A stretch of DNA of 64,000 bases, taken from contig NZ_VFPM01000005.1 of the NCBI RefSeq assembly GCF_006716675.1, forward strand, positions 1 through 64,000, read 5' to 3'. Shown here piece by piece: positions 27,031-36,298 of this stretch. The stretch is from Humibacillus xanthopallidus (lineage in GTDB: Bacteria > Actinomycetota > Actinomycetes > Actinomycetales > Dermatophilaceae). The notes under the pieces are model-generated. The model did no database searches, was not told the DNA's origin, and saw only the letters and a list, made by a program, of their open reading frames with translations. Every line of letters begins with the position of its first letter. Position 1 is the first letter of the stretch. Made by a program: the position numbers and the translations under genes.

Positions 27031-28158
27031 ATGTTTCGCACCAAGCAGTCCCGCACGGAGGCGGCTGTAGACCAGGCACGCGCAGCGGCAATCGACGTCA
27101 GCAATGCCGCAGGGGAGCGTTTCGACGCCCTCAAGGGCACCGCAGCCGACCAGGCGAGTGATGCCGCAGCGGTGGCCAAGGAGAAGCTCATCGAGGCGAG
27201 GGTTGCGGCGACGCCCGTGATCCAGGACGCCACGGAGACCCCGAAGGAACGCCTGGCCGACCTCGCCTACCAGGCACGTGAGGTGGCCGGCGAGGCGCTG
27301 CACGAGGCCGCCGACCGGGCCAAGCCGAAGGTGGAGGCCGCCCAGGCGAGCTTCGTCGAGACGGTGCTGCCGAAGGTGGGTGCTGCCCTCGCGACCGCGT
27401 CCGCCGCGATCGCCGCCGGGTCGCACCAGGCGATGGAGGCTGCGGGTCCGCACCTCGAGCACGCCAGGGAGGCCGCGTACGTCGCCGGCGACCGGAGCAA
27501 GGACGCGTATGCCGTCCTCACCGGTGAGGCCGTCGCCAAGCGTCGTCGCAGCCGCGCGAAGTGGCTCATCGGCATCGGTCTGGCGGCAGCCGCCGTGGCT
27601 GCGGTTGCGGCGTTCCGCAAGCAGCAGCAGAAGGCCGACGACCCGTGGGCGACGCCCCTCGAGACCTCTCCCGGTGCGGCTGGCACGAGCGGCTACGGCT
27701 CGACCGGCAGCACGCTCAAGGACAAGGCCGCCGTGCAGGTCGAGGCGGCCAAGGAGGCCGTCACCGACGCTGCCGCCAAGGCCAAGGAGAAGGGCGCCGA
27801 GCTCGCCGACGCGGCCAAGGACAAGGCCGGCGACCTCGCGGCCAAGGGTCAGTCGGCCATCGCCGACGCCAAGGACCACTCCGGTGAGGCGGTCGACGAG
27901 GCCAAGGACACCGCTGCCGATGCCAAGGACGTCGCCGTCGACGCGGCGGGCGACGCGAAGGACGCTGCCATCGGCGTCAAGGACGAGGTGACGGACGAGC
28001 TCGACGGTCAGGTCACCGCGGTCGACGCGACGCCCGACTCCGACGCCATCACCTCCGACGCCGTCGAGGGTGGCACCATCAACGGCGCCTCGACGAAGTC
28101 CTCACCGCGTGGCTCGGCCAAGGCCCGCCTCGCCGACGAGGGCGACAGCCCGAGCTGA
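27031..28158 (+). CDS. Ala/Lys-rich helical repeat protein, LEA/apolipoprotein-like
   Basis: The 375-residue protein is almost all predicted amphipathic helix of Ala, Lys, Asp and Glu. Repeats such as ADQASDAAAVAKEKL, AAAKAKEKGAELADAAKDKAG and DEAKDTAADAKDVAVDAAG resemble LEA group 3 11-mers or apolipoprotein helices. One hydrophobic helix (about residues 178-196, WLIGIGLAAAAVAAVAAF) after KRRRSRAK may anchor it in the membrane. AGGAGG precedes ATG 27031. With its neighbour at 26505 it forms a pair of low-complexity helical proteins, perhaps for envelope or desiccation stress; this is inference. Confidence 0.65.
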   Translation: MFRTKQSRTEAAVDQARAAAIDVSNAAGERFDALKGTAADQASDAAAVAKEKLIEARVAATPVIQDATETPKERLADLAYQAREVAGEALHEAADRAKPKVEAAQASFVETVLPKVGAALATASAAIAAGSHQAMEAAGPHLEHAREAAYVAGDRSKDAYAVLTGEAVAKRRRSRAKWLIGIGLAAAAVAAVAAFRKQQQKADDPWATPLETSPGAAGTSGYGSTGSTLKDKAAVQVEAAKEAVTDAAAKAKEKGAELADAAKDKAGDLAAKGQSAIADAKDHSGEAVDEAKDTAADAKDVAVDAAGDAKDAAIGVKDEVTDELDGQVTAVDATPDSDAITSDAVEGGTINGASTKSSPRGSAKARLADEGDSPS

Positions 28159-28205
28159 CCGCTGGCCGCGCGGGAGACGACCCCGCGCGGCACCAGTCGC
28201 CAGAC

Positions 28206-28246
28206 AGAGAAGGACCCGGGTGCCAAAGGCATCCGGGTCCTTCTCT
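28206..28246 (+). terminator. rho-independent-type hairpin after the helical repeat gene
   Basis: A 19-bp stem with one G/T mismatch (28206-28224 and 28228-28246) and a 3-base loop lies 48 bases past the stop. The arms begin AGAGAAGGACCC. It is one of the longest near-perfect stems in the window. Confidence 0.85.
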
Positions 28247-28539
28247 GCGTGAGCCGGCTCGCACCGACAGGGGGACAGTGCGAGCCAGCACAAGCAGAAG
28301 GGCTGGGCGCGGTTCGTGCGGGCCCAACCCTTCGCTACCCACCATCGTAGAACGACAACGGGTGGTTGCGCGAGGGGTTCGGTGAAGATTGCATCACATC
28401 GGGAGGATCTGAAAACGACCTTTCTCCGCAAAACGCCCACGAGCCGTCGATCCTGCGTTGTGCGCCTGGGCGCGACGGCCGTCCTGCAAGCCCTGCTTCC
28501 TTCGAGCATGACACTGCAGCCGCCTCGGCGCCAGAGGAT
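28247..28539. other. intergenic stretch, no gene seen
   Basis: A hairpin with 11-bp arms (AAGGGCTGGGC, one mismatch) lies at about 28299-28334. The rest is slightly richer in A and T, with no family-like open frame. It lies past the stop of the amidohydrolase gene, so the hairpin may terminate that operon. Confidence 0.5.
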
Positions 28540-29715
28540 TCACCCACTCGATCTGCTGAGGCGGGGGTAGGCGCGCAGCGCGTTGTCTCGCGCAACCATC
28601 CGCACGACCCGGCTCGCGTCGGGGGCCGACCAGTCGCCCTCCGCGACGAAGCCGCCCACGACCCGGGCGATCGCCCGGCGCCACAGCCGGGCACCGAGCA
28701 GGTGCAGGTCGGCCGGACCGCACGCGTCGGAGCTGTAGAGCACCTTGTCGAAGGGCGCGAGCTCGAGGCTGCGGGCGACGAGCGAGGCCGAGCGCGCGCC
28801 GACGAAGTTCACCGAGAGACCCACGTCGAGGTAGACGTTGCGAAACGCCTGGGCGAGGTAGCCGGCCTGCCGCTCGAAGGGGTAGCAGTGCAGGAGCAGG
28901 ACCGGCACCCGGCGCACGGCCGGCTGGCGGAGGAAGTCGGTGAGCAGCAGCGGGTCCGACCGGCGCAGGTCCATGTCGCGGTCGCCGAGCCCGACGTGGA
29001 GCTGGAGGGGCAGACCGAGCTCGATCGCCTCGTGGATGCCGAAGGCGATGAGCCGCGGGTCGGTGAGCCGCACCGACCCTGCTCTCGCAGCATCACGCGC
29101 CCAGGCCGCGGCGTGCCGGGCGACCACGGCGTCGCTCGGCCGGGTGAGGTCGACGTCGAAGCCCGCGCGATAGGCGATCACCGACTTGACGGCGACCGCG
29201 CCACGCACCCGCTCGGCGAGCAGCGAGCGGAAGGCGGCGGCATACCTCTGCGGTGGGGTGTCCGCCGACACGAGCTGCTCGGCCAGGGCCTCGAGGCGGA
29301 CCACCTCGTGCGCACGGCCGCCGCTCGCGGTGGCCAGCTGCGCGGGGGTGAGCAGGTCGTCGGCGCGGTGGCCGGTGTCGACGAGCCAGTCGCTCACTCC
29401 CGCAGCGGTGAGGAAGCGGCGGTTGACCTCGGCCTCACCGAGCTCCGCCCGCCGCGCCCGGTAGGCGTCGGGGGTCGCGTGGGGCTCGAGCCCGAGCACC
29501 GGCGCGCACCAGCGGCGGATCGCAAAGCCGACCTGGCTGTCGAAGGGATCGACGCCCGGGGGCAGCGGGTCGGTGTCCGCCTCGTTGAGGGCGTTGCCGT
29601 ATGCCGCCTCGCTCGGGGAGGCACGAAAGGCGCCGTGCACGTGGTGGTCGATGAGCGCGATGGTGCCGAGCTCGGCGAGCAGGTCGCGTGCGGGGCCCTC
29701 CCACGGCGCCCCCAT
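28540..29715 (-). CDS. amidohydrolase (TIM-barrel metal hydrolase), FluG N-domain-like
   Basis: The 391-residue protein has amidohydrolase-2 motifs. HxH (IDHHVHGAF) lies at the first strand, a metal His in LQLHVGLGD, LLHCYPF, and the late Asp in VLYSSDACG. It should hydrolyse or decarboxylate a small C-N or C-C substrate. The glutamine-synthetase-like gene ends one base before its ATG, so the two are translated as a unit. In fungal FluG the same two domains are fused in this order (amidohydrolase then GS), which supports a joint role. The substrate is unknown. Confidence 0.8.
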   Translation of the reverse strand: MGAPWEGPARDLLAELGTIALIDHHVHGAFRASPSEAAYGNALNEADTDPLPPGVDPFDSQVGFAIRRWCAPVLGLEPHATPDAYRARRAELGEAEVNRRFLTAAGVSDWLVDTGHRADDLLTPAQLATASGGRAHEVVRLEALAEQLVSADTPPQRYAAAFRSLLAERVRGAVAVKSVIAYRAGFDVDLTRPSDAVVARHAAAWARDAARAGSVRLTDPRLIAFGIHEAIELGLPLQLHVGLGDRDMDLRRSDPLLLTDFLRQPAVRRVPVLLLHCYPFERQAGYLAQAFRNVYLDVGLSVNFVGARSASLVARSLELAPFDKVLYSSDACGPADLHLLGARLWRRAIARVVGGFVAEGDWSAPDASRVVRMVARDNALRAYPRLSRSSG

Positions 29716-29716
29716 G

Positions 29717-31066
29717 TCAGATCGACCAACGCAGCCGGAGACGCTCGCAGAGCTGCTCCAGGTCGAGGTCGCCGAAGGCGGTGCGCTCGTGGCGGCGGAC
29801 GGCGAGCAGGGCGGCGGCGGCGTGCTCGCCGAGGACTCGCTCCGCGGCCGATCCGGCGAAGGCGTCGAGGACGGCGTCCTGGTCGTCGAGGACGAGCGTC
29901 AGGCCCGCCTCGGCGCGGGCGGCATCGTCGAGCTGCCCTGTGTCGCGGACGATCTCGGGAGGGAGGGGGAGCTCGCGCTCGATGCCGTCGAGGGCGAGGC
30001 CGAGGAGGGCGGCGGTGGCGAGGTAGGGGTTCGCGGAGGGATCGATGACCTTGACCTCGACGTTGGCGCCGTGGGGGTTGGCCGGCCCGGCGCGGAGGTA
30101 GCGGAGAGCCGCCTCACGGTTCTCCGTGCCCCAGCAGACGGTCGCGCCGGACCACATGCCGGGTCGCAGGCGCGGGCCGGAGAGGATCGACCCGGTGAGC
30201 ACGGCCTGGGCGCCGAGGAGTCCGTCGAGGATGCCGGCGACGGCATGACCTCCGGCGGGTGTCAGGGGTGGCGTCTGCGGGGCGTCGAAGAGGTTCGCGT
30301 CGCCGGACCGGAGCGAGAGGTGCTGGTGGGCGCCGTTGCCGACAGCGCCCGCGATCGGGACGGGCGAGAACGAGGCGGCCAGGCCGTGGGCGCGGGTGAC
30401 GACCCCGATGAGCGACTTGAGGAGGATGACCGAGTCGGCCGCCTCGACCGGCGATCGCGGGGCGAGGGAGAGCTCGAGCTGGTGGGCGCCGTACTCGGCG
30501 TGCACCTGCTCGACGCCGAGCCCCGCCACGTCAGCGGCCTCGAGGAGCTCGCCGATGATGGCGCTCCGGTCGACGATCGCCGACAGGCCGTAGGGGGTCC
30601 AGGCGCCGGGCGGCAGGGGCGAGCCGTCGGGAGCGACGAGGACGAACTCGAGCTCGTGGCCGACGAGGGCGGTCAGGCCTGCCTCGGCGAGCCGCTCGAC
30701 AGCACGGGTGAGGACGTGGCGGGGCCCGGTCGGGTCTGGCTCGCCGTCCTGCGTGACGACGTGGGTCGGCCCGACGGCCAGACCTCCGGGGAGCACGCGG
30801 ACGGCCTCGGGCACGAGCCGCATCCGCAGGTCGCCGACGGCGTCATAGAACGGCGTCAGCTGGATCGTGCCGTCGAGGGCGTAGCCGTGGTGGACGGGTG
30901 ACATCCCGGCGCCGGCGGTGACGAAGGCGTCCGTGCGGGCGACAGGCATCGACTTGGCGTGCACGAGGCCTGCCGCGTTGGTCGCCCAGCCCGCGACGAC
31001 GCATACCCCCTGGCGACCCAGCGCCTCGGTGAGGTCAGACGCCGACGTGCCCTCGCTCCCGCTCAT
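29717..31066 (-). CDS. glutamine synthetase family protein (gamma-glutamyl ligase-like)
   Basis: The 449-residue protein is a type I-like glutamine synthetase homologue. It shows GHELEFVLV (metal Glu), HAEYGAHQLELSL, and the ATP/substrate block GNGAHQHLSL. It also has a late strand AALRYLRAGPANPHGANVEVKVIDPSANPYLA. The adenylylation region of GlnA is not apparent. Such paralogues ligate glutamate to amines rather than ammonia (for example polyamines or anilines) or act in FluG-like pathways. It is the first gene of the pair with the amidohydrolase. ATG 31066 chosen; a start further on would remove conserved N-terminal sequence. Confidence 0.8.
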   Translation of the reverse strand: MSGSEGTSASDLTEALGRQGVCVVAGWATNAAGLVHAKSMPVARTDAFVTAGAGMSPVHHGYALDGTIQLTPFYDAVGDLRMRLVPEAVRVLPGGLAVGPTHVVTQDGEPDPTGPRHVLTRAVERLAEAGLTALVGHELEFVLVAPDGSPLPPGAWTPYGLSAIVDRSAIIGELLEAADVAGLGVEQVHAEYGAHQLELSLAPRSPVEAADSVILLKSLIGVVTRAHGLAASFSPVPIAGAVGNGAHQHLSLRSGDANLFDAPQTPPLTPAGGHAVAGILDGLLGAQAVLTGSILSGPRLRPGMWSGATVCWGTENREAALRYLRAGPANPHGANVEVKVIDPSANPYLATAALLGLALDGIERELPLPPEIVRDTGQLDDAARAEAGLTLVLDDQDAVLDAFAGSAAERVLGEHAAAALLAVRRHERTAFGDLDLEQLCERLRLRWSI

Positions 31067-31274
31067 GACGGCAGTCTGCCCGGGTCGGGGCGTGGGCGCC
31101 GGGTCAACGGAAGGGGCGGTGTCGAAGGCTGTCGAACGGGCCGCAGATCCTGTCGGTGAGGGGCCGGGAATCGGCGGGAAGACCAGGGCGGAGGGCGTGG
31201 GGCCCGAAGAATGTTGCCCAAGTCGTGTCCGGGCGTGCGGCGTGGCGACCTTGTCGAGGGTGGATCATGGGGAG

Positions 31275-31484
31275 GTGAACACTCCACGAAGCCGCCTCAA
31301 GTCCAGCCCCTTCGCCGAGCGCATTGCCGATGAGGTGCCGACGCTTGCCGTCGCCGACCGCGTTGCGCACGACAAGTACGGCCTCGGCGAGGTCAAGGCC
31401 GTCGGAGGGGGCTGCGTCATCGTCGCGTTCGGCTCCGAGCGGGTGCGCGTCGCAAGCCCCTACTCCAAGCTGACCCGCCTCTGA
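31275..31484 (+). CDS. small PcrA/UvrD-tail-like (Tudor-fold) protein
   Basis: The 69-residue protein reads VADRVAHDKYGLGEVKAVGGG, then VIVAFGSERVRVASPYSKLTRL. This resembles the C-terminal Tudor-like domain of UvrD/PcrA helicases, which contacts RNA polymerase, but the helicase is absent. The GTG at 31275 follows GGGGAGG. It stands 141 bases before the EACC1 gene on the same strand; whether it belongs with it is unclear. Confidence 0.7.
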   Translation: MNTPRSRLKSSPFAERIADEVPTLAVADRVAHDKYGLGEVKAVGGGCVIVAFGSERVRVASPYSKLTRL

Positions 31485-31625
31485 GGACTGCGTTGATGCG
31501 GCACGCCCCCAAGGGCTGAGTCAGCGCCGAGGAGCAAGGGGGACGCCGCCGCGGAGAGCCGGACCGGATCACGCCACGCGAGTACCATCGGTCGCGTAGG
31601 AGCTCGGCGCCGTGAGGTGGGACCG

Positions 31626-32012
31626 ATGGCCAGGACCGTGCAGCTGTGGCTCGCCGAGAGCGGGGCCGATGAGGCGCGCACCGACCTGCTCCACCGGCAG
31701 TTGCGCGCGCAGCTCGTGCAGGAGCCCGTCCTCGAGGTGACGGAGAGCCCGCCCACCGACGTCCCGACCGGGGCGCGGGGCGTGGATGCCGCCAGTGTGA
31801 GCACGTTGGCGATCGCGATCCTCGGCTCAGGCGGTCTCAGTGCGCTGATCGCGTCGGTCCGCGACTGGCTCGGCCGCGGCCACGCAGCGCCGCGGACCGT
31901 GCGCCTGGAGATCTCCGGCGAGACGCTCGAGCTCACCGGAGCAACGACGGGCGAGCAGCAGCGTCTCGTCGACCTCTTCATCGCGCGCCACGAGGTCCGC
32001 GAGTCGCCATGA
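31626..32012 (+). CDS. EACC1 (effector-associated constant component 1) protein
   Basis: The 128-residue protein fits the EACC1 family of predicted conflict systems. It has an N-terminal strand-helix part (VQLWLAESGADEARTDLLHRQL), a hydrophobic helix (ASVSTLAIAILGSGGLSALI) and VRLEISGETLELTGAT. The final helix is QQRLVDLFIARH. In that family EACC1 is the invariant partner of variable effectors such as caspase-like or trypsin-like proteases. Its TGA overlaps the ATG of the caspase gene (ATGA, 32009-32012). The hydrophobic helix suggests membrane contact. Confidence in the family is good but rests on pattern memory. Confidence 0.75.
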   Translation: MARTVQLWLAESGADEARTDLLHRQLRAQLVQEPVLEVTESPPTDVPTGARGVDAASVSTLAIAILGSGGLSALIASVRDWLGRGHAAPRTVRLEISGETLELTGATTGEQQRLVDLFIARHEVRESP

Positions 32013-34279
32013 CAGCGGGCGCGAGTGCTGGCGCTGCCGGCGGCCTGGGTGGCCCAGCTGGCCCGGCCGGCCCCGCCGGTGCCACCGGCTCCCGGCGGGC
32101 GCTCATCATCGCCAACGACACCTACGACCACCCCAGCCTGGGTCAGCTGCGAGCGCCGCAGGCGGACTCGCGCGCCCTCGCCGACGTGCTCGGCGACCCC
32201 GAGGTGGGCGGCTTCGACGTGTCGGTCGTGCACAACGCCGCGTCCTACGAGGTGCAGGCTCACATCGACGACCTGTTCGCCGACAGCCGTCCGGACGACC
32301 TGTTGCTGCTGCACTTCTCCGGGCACGGCCTCAAGAGCGACGCCGGCGAGCTCTTCATCGCGGCGAGGAACACCCGACCCGATCGACTCGGATCGACCGC
32401 CGTCGCAGCGGATTTCATCCAGCGGTGCATGCGCAGCTCGAGGGCCCGCAGCATCGTCCTCTTCCTTGACTGCTGCTACGGCGGTGCCTTCGGCCAGGGG
32501 GTGACGGTGCGGGCGGCTGGCCCCGTCAACGTCATGGACAGCTTTCCGGCGGGTCGGCTCGGGGGAGGTCGGGGCCGGGCGGTCATCAGCGCCTCGAGCG
32601 CCATGGAGTATGCGTTCGAGGGGACCACCCTCGCCTCGGACCTCGAGAGCTCGCCGTCCGTCTTCACCTCGGCCGTGGTCGAGGGTCTGCGAACGGGTGA
32701 TGCCGACCGTGACGAGGACGGTCTCATCTCGCTCAACGAGCTCTATGACTACGTCTTCGACCGGGTCAAGGAGGTGAATCCCCGACAGACGCCCGGCCGG
32801 GATGTCGAGATGTCCGGTGAGCTCTATCTCGCCAGGAGCCGTCGGCGCCGACTGCGTGCCGCGCCGATCCCCGACGCCATCGCCGCTGCGCTTCGAGAGC
32901 CCGACCCGACCTACCGCCGCGGAGCAGTCAGCGAGCTGCGTGATCGGCTGGCCCACCCGGACCTCGCGGTTGCCCTCGGCGCGCTCGAGGCCCTTCGAGT
33001 CGTCGCCTCGACGGACGCGAAGGTCGTCGCCGACGACGCGAGCAGCGTCATCACCTGGGCGGCCCCGCAGGTGAGCCCGCCGGTCGTCGACTTCGGGGAG
33101 CTCGCACCCGACGACGTGCTCGAGGTCCGCCGCGAGCTGAGGGTGACCGGGGTACCGCTCGCGCGTGAGGTGAGCGTCGAGGCCGTGCCACCACTCGCCG
33201 CTGTTGCTGACAGCGGGCTCGTCACCGTGACCTTCTCGCCCACCGGCCGGTCGTATGCCGGCAGCCTCACCGTGTCGAGCCCGACCGGTTCCGTCGTGGT
33301 TCCCGTCACCGCATCGGTGCTGGGTGCCGCGAGTTCGGAGAAGGTGCCCACGGGCGGGTCAGCCGTGCCGAGCGGCGGCAGCGGGGCGAGCGTGCAGGCG
33401 GGGGCGATAGGTGAGCGTCCTACGGCCGTGCCCCCCCGCACCGAGCCGGCGGGCGCGCCGGCGGGGATGGCAGATCGGAAAACCGAGGGGCCTGGGGCGC
33501 AACCGAGACAGCGGCTGCGGGTCGTCGCCGGCCTGACGGCGATCGTCGGCGGGCTCTTCCTCCTCGCGAGCCTCATGCTGCCCTGGCGATACGGGCAGAC
33601 CTTCGCGGATGACGCCCCCGGCCTGGTGCTGACCATGGTGACTCCCGGGCTGATGGCCGTGGCAGCAGGGGTCACGATGTTCGCCCCGCGGGTGCGCACG
33701 GAGGTGGCGCTCGGCTTCCTGCTCGCGGTGTCAGCCGTCGCCGGGGCGACCCTCCTGGGCTTCGCCGGCGAGCTCGCAGCGCTGAGCACGGATGCGCAGG
33801 ATGTCGGCGCGTCGCTGGCCGTGGCGGGGCTGGCGGTCCTCGTCGCCTGCGGGGTCGTCGCCGTTGTGGTGGCGGCGTGGCGCAACCCGGTGCCCTTCGG
33901 CCGCGTCGTCTGGCGGGACCCCGGGTCGATCGCAGCTGTGGCGCTCGGCGCCATCACGACGATCCTCATCGCCGGGTTCGCGGCGTATCTGGGCTCGATC
34001 GGCGACACCGGCTACCAGGCGGGCGTCGCCTACGTCTGGGCGGTGCTCACGATGATCGCGACAGTCGGAGCGGTGGTCGTGCGCCCCGTCGCCGTCGGGC
34101 GTGTGCTGCTGGCCACGTGGGCGATCGGGACCCTCGGCTACTCCCTCTCGCAGTGGGTGGCGCTGACGACGAGGTCCGAGGAGTCGCACGGCCTGCCCGT
34201 CCTCGTCGTCGCCGACCTCGCACTCGCCGTGGCGGCCGTCCTCATCGGTCGACGGGACGGCCGCTCCCGCGAGGCTTGA
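32009..34279 (+). CDS. caspase-like protease with C-terminal multi-helix membrane domain
   Basis: The 756-residue protein begins with a Gly/Ala/Pro leader. The caspase-fold domain follows (about 28-275): RRALIIANDTYD, the catalytic His in LLLHFSGHG (His106) and the catalytic Cys in VLFLDCCYGG (Cys156 by alignment to DxC). A late D-rich segment is DADRDEDGLISLNELYDYVF. A helical, HEAT-like stretch lies at about 290-345, then an Ig-like ASPM/SPD-2/Hydin-type domain (about 348-435, PPVVDFGELAPDDV). About eight membrane helices fill 505-750. With EACC1 it forms a probable defence or regulated-death unit in which protease activity is tied to the membrane. Role is inference. Confidence 0.82.
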   Translation: MTAGASAGAAGGLGGPAGPAGPAGATGSRRALIIANDTYDHPSLGQLRAPQADSRALADVLGDPEVGGFDVSVVHNAASYEVQAHIDDLFADSRPDDLLLLHFSGHGLKSDAGELFIAARNTRPDRLGSTAVAADFIQRCMRSSRARSIVLFLDCCYGGAFGQGVTVRAAGPVNVMDSFPAGRLGGGRGRAVISASSAMEYAFEGTTLASDLESSPSVFTSAVVEGLRTGDADRDEDGLISLNELYDYVFDRVKEVNPRQTPGRDVEMSGELYLARSRRRRLRAAPIPDAIAAALREPDPTYRRGAVSELRDRLAHPDLAVALGALEALRVVASTDAKVVADDASSVITWAAPQVSPPVVDFGELAPDDVLEVRRELRVTGVPLAREVSVEAVPPLAAVADSGLVTVTFSPTGRSYAGSLTVSSPTGSVVVPVTASVLGAASSEKVPTGGSAVPSGGSGASVQAGAIGERPTAVPPRTEPAGAPAGMADRKTEGPGAQPRQRLRVVAGLTAIVGGLFLLASLMLPWRYGQTFADDAPGLVLTMVTPGLMAVAAGVTMFAPRVRTEVALGFLLAVSAVAGATLLGFAGELAALSTDAQDVGASLAVAGLAVLVACGVVAVVVAAWRNPVPFGRVVWRDPGSIAAVALGAITTILIAGFAAYLGSIGDTGYQAGVAYVWAVLTMIATVGAVVVRPVAVGRVLLATWAIGTLGYSLSQWVALTTRSEESHGLPVLVVADLALAVAAVLIGRRDGRSREA

Positions 34280-34309
34280 CGTGATGGGCCGGTCACCACA
34301 CGCGTACGG

Positions 34310-36298
34310 TCACCAGACGCGGATGCGGGAGGTGCCCGATGCCAGGGTGGTGAGCGGACCCGCCGGATAGGACCCGTCGGCGTGCTTGCGCTCCCCGAGC
34401 AGGTCGCGGTCGATGACGACGGGCGAGCCGTCGCGCTCCTCGAAGTCGGCGTCGACGAAGCGCACCCGGGGCAGGTCGGCGCCGGTGACGAGCCCGACCC
34501 GCAGCCCGTCGAACTCCTCCGCCAGGTCGGCCTCGAGCCAGACCGCGTCGCCCTCATCGACGACGGTGAACGACGCGGACGACAGGTGCAGCGGGGCGTC
34601 CTCGGCGGCATACGGGCGGGCGGCGCCGGCATACGCGTTGTGGCGGATGTAGACGGGCTGCGGCACGTCGGGGAAGCGGTTGTGGTCGCCCGGCGGCTGC
34701 GCGTCGATGAGCGCGAGGTAGTCGTCGAACGTCGAGGGGTGGCCGTCGTAGCCCGCGGTGCCGACCCAAGCGCCGTCGAAGGTGTGCGCGTCGGTGCCGT
34801 AGGCGTCGTCGATCTCGCCGCCGGCGAAGACGTTGCCGATCCAGCGGTCGTCGGCGCCGTAGATGACGGCGTAGCCGGCGACCTGCGTGCTGTGCGGGCG
34901 GTGGTAGGGGGTGGCGCGGTCCATGACGCGGATGAGGCCGAGGGTGCCGGCGAGGAGGTTGCCGACGTAGGCGCCGCCCTGGCTGAAGGACTCGATGGAG
35001 ACCGGGGAGGCCAGCAGGTTGTGGTCGATGACGTAGGGGCCGTGGCTCACCTCGACGAAGAGGTCGCGCGAGTTGCCGTAGAGGACGTTGCGCGCGACGC
35101 GGGTGCCCTGGGTCTGCCAGTCCAGCCAGATGCCGAGCGAGCAGGCGTGGATGCGGTTGTGGGTGATCTCGACGTCGATGGCCGCGTGGAGCTTGATGCC
35201 GGCGATCTCGTGGCCGTAGAACTCGCGCTTGAGGGCGATGCGGTGAATGTGGTTGTCCTCGATGGAGGAGAACACGCAGCCGAGGTGGCCGGCGATCGCG
35301 CACTGGCCGCAGTCGTAGATCGTGTTGCGGCGGATGACGTGGCTGCCGATGTGCTCCCTGTCCCAGCCGATCTGCTGGGCGGAGAAGACGGACTCGAGCT
35401 GGTACTGGTAGCCGGGCTTGTCGCCGCGGCGGGTGTAGTTGTTGTCGCCCGTCGAGGCCTCCTTGCCGATGGAGATCGCCACGCACTTCGCGTCGTGGAT
35501 GACGTTGTCCTCGATGACCCAGCCCTTGGCCCAGTTCGGGCCGATGAGCCCGGGCTGGTCGGCCGTCGGGGGCGCCCAGGGGGTGGCGGCCTGGCAGAGC
35601 TCGAAGCCGCGGACGGTGATGAAGTCGACGTGGTGCTCGGTGGGGTAGAAGACCGAGCGGCGCACGTTGATCTCGACGAGGCGTTCGTTGGGGTCGGCAC
35701 CCTGGAAGTTCGCCCAGATCGTCGTCGTGTCAGCGGTGACACGGGCGTGCCAGACGTATGCCGTCTGGTCGGGGTCGTGAATGGGGACCGTCCGCTCGGT
35801 CCAGTCGTCGCGGACCTCGGTGCGGCGGGTGGGGTGGCGGACCTCGTCGGGGCTGCCGACCTCGTAGAAGCTGCGGCCGTCGAGGTAGACGTCGCCGAGG
35901 TGCTTGCGCTGGCCGTCCTCGATGGGGCGGACCACCCAGTCGCCGACGATCTCCTCGGCGAAGGGGTTGAAGTCGCCGAAGAGCTCGTTGGGGACGGTGA
36001 CGGTCCAGACGTCTTCGCTTGGAGCTGAGGCGTTTTCGTCCTTCTGCCAACCGGTGATGCGCTCGGAGCCCTTGATGACGACGTGCTCGCCGGCGGCGGC
36101 TTCGTAGGTGATGCGGCGGGTGTTGCTGAGGCCGCCTCGTTTGGGCTTGACCCACTCGCGGTACTCGCCCTCGTGGACGAGCACCGTGTCACCCGGCTGG
36201 GCGAGCTGCGCGGCGTGGTTGATCGTGCGGAGGGGGCTGGCCTCGGACCCGTCTGCCTGGTCGGAGCCGGTGGTGGCGACATGCAGGACGGAAGTCAC
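34310..36298 (-). CDS. right-handed parallel beta-helix protein, GH141-like
   Basis: The 662-residue protein starts HVATTGSDQADGSEASPLRTI and GDTVLVHEGEYREW. That is the DUF1565-type opening of many beta-helix carbohydrate-active enzymes. Repeated N-x-I/V-x-D-turns follow (VIEDNVIHDA, VIRRNTIYDC, IEDNHIHRI, ITHNRIHAC, VARNVLYGN). The sequence resembles family GH141 (fucosidase/xylanase) proteins. It lacks a signal peptide, so it would act inside the cell or leave by another route. Start ATG 36298. Confidence 0.7.
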   Translation of the reverse strand: MTSVLHVATTGSDQADGSEASPLRTINHAAQLAQPGDTVLVHEGEYREWVKPKRGGLSNTRRITYEAAAGEHVVIKGSERITGWQKDENASAPSEDVWTVTVPNELFGDFNPFAEEIVGDWVVRPIEDGQRKHLGDVYLDGRSFYEVGSPDEVRHPTRRTEVRDDWTERTVPIHDPDQTAYVWHARVTADTTTIWANFQGADPNERLVEINVRRSVFYPTEHHVDFITVRGFELCQAATPWAPPTADQPGLIGPNWAKGWVIEDNVIHDAKCVAISIGKEASTGDNNYTRRGDKPGYQYQLESVFSAQQIGWDREHIGSHVIRRNTIYDCGQCAIAGHLGCVFSSIEDNHIHRIALKREFYGHEIAGIKLHAAIDVEITHNRIHACSLGIWLDWQTQGTRVARNVLYGNSRDLFVEVSHGPYVIDHNLLASPVSIESFSQGGAYVGNLLAGTLGLIRVMDRATPYHRPHSTQVAGYAVIYGADDRWIGNVFAGGEIDDAYGTDAHTFDGAWVGTAGYDGHPSTFDDYLALIDAQPPGDHNRFPDVPQPVYIRHNAYAGAARPYAAEDAPLHLSSASFTVVDEGDAVWLEADLAEEFDGLRVGLVTGADLPRVRFVDADFEERDGSPVVIDRDLLGERKHADGSYPAGPLTTLASGTSRIRVW

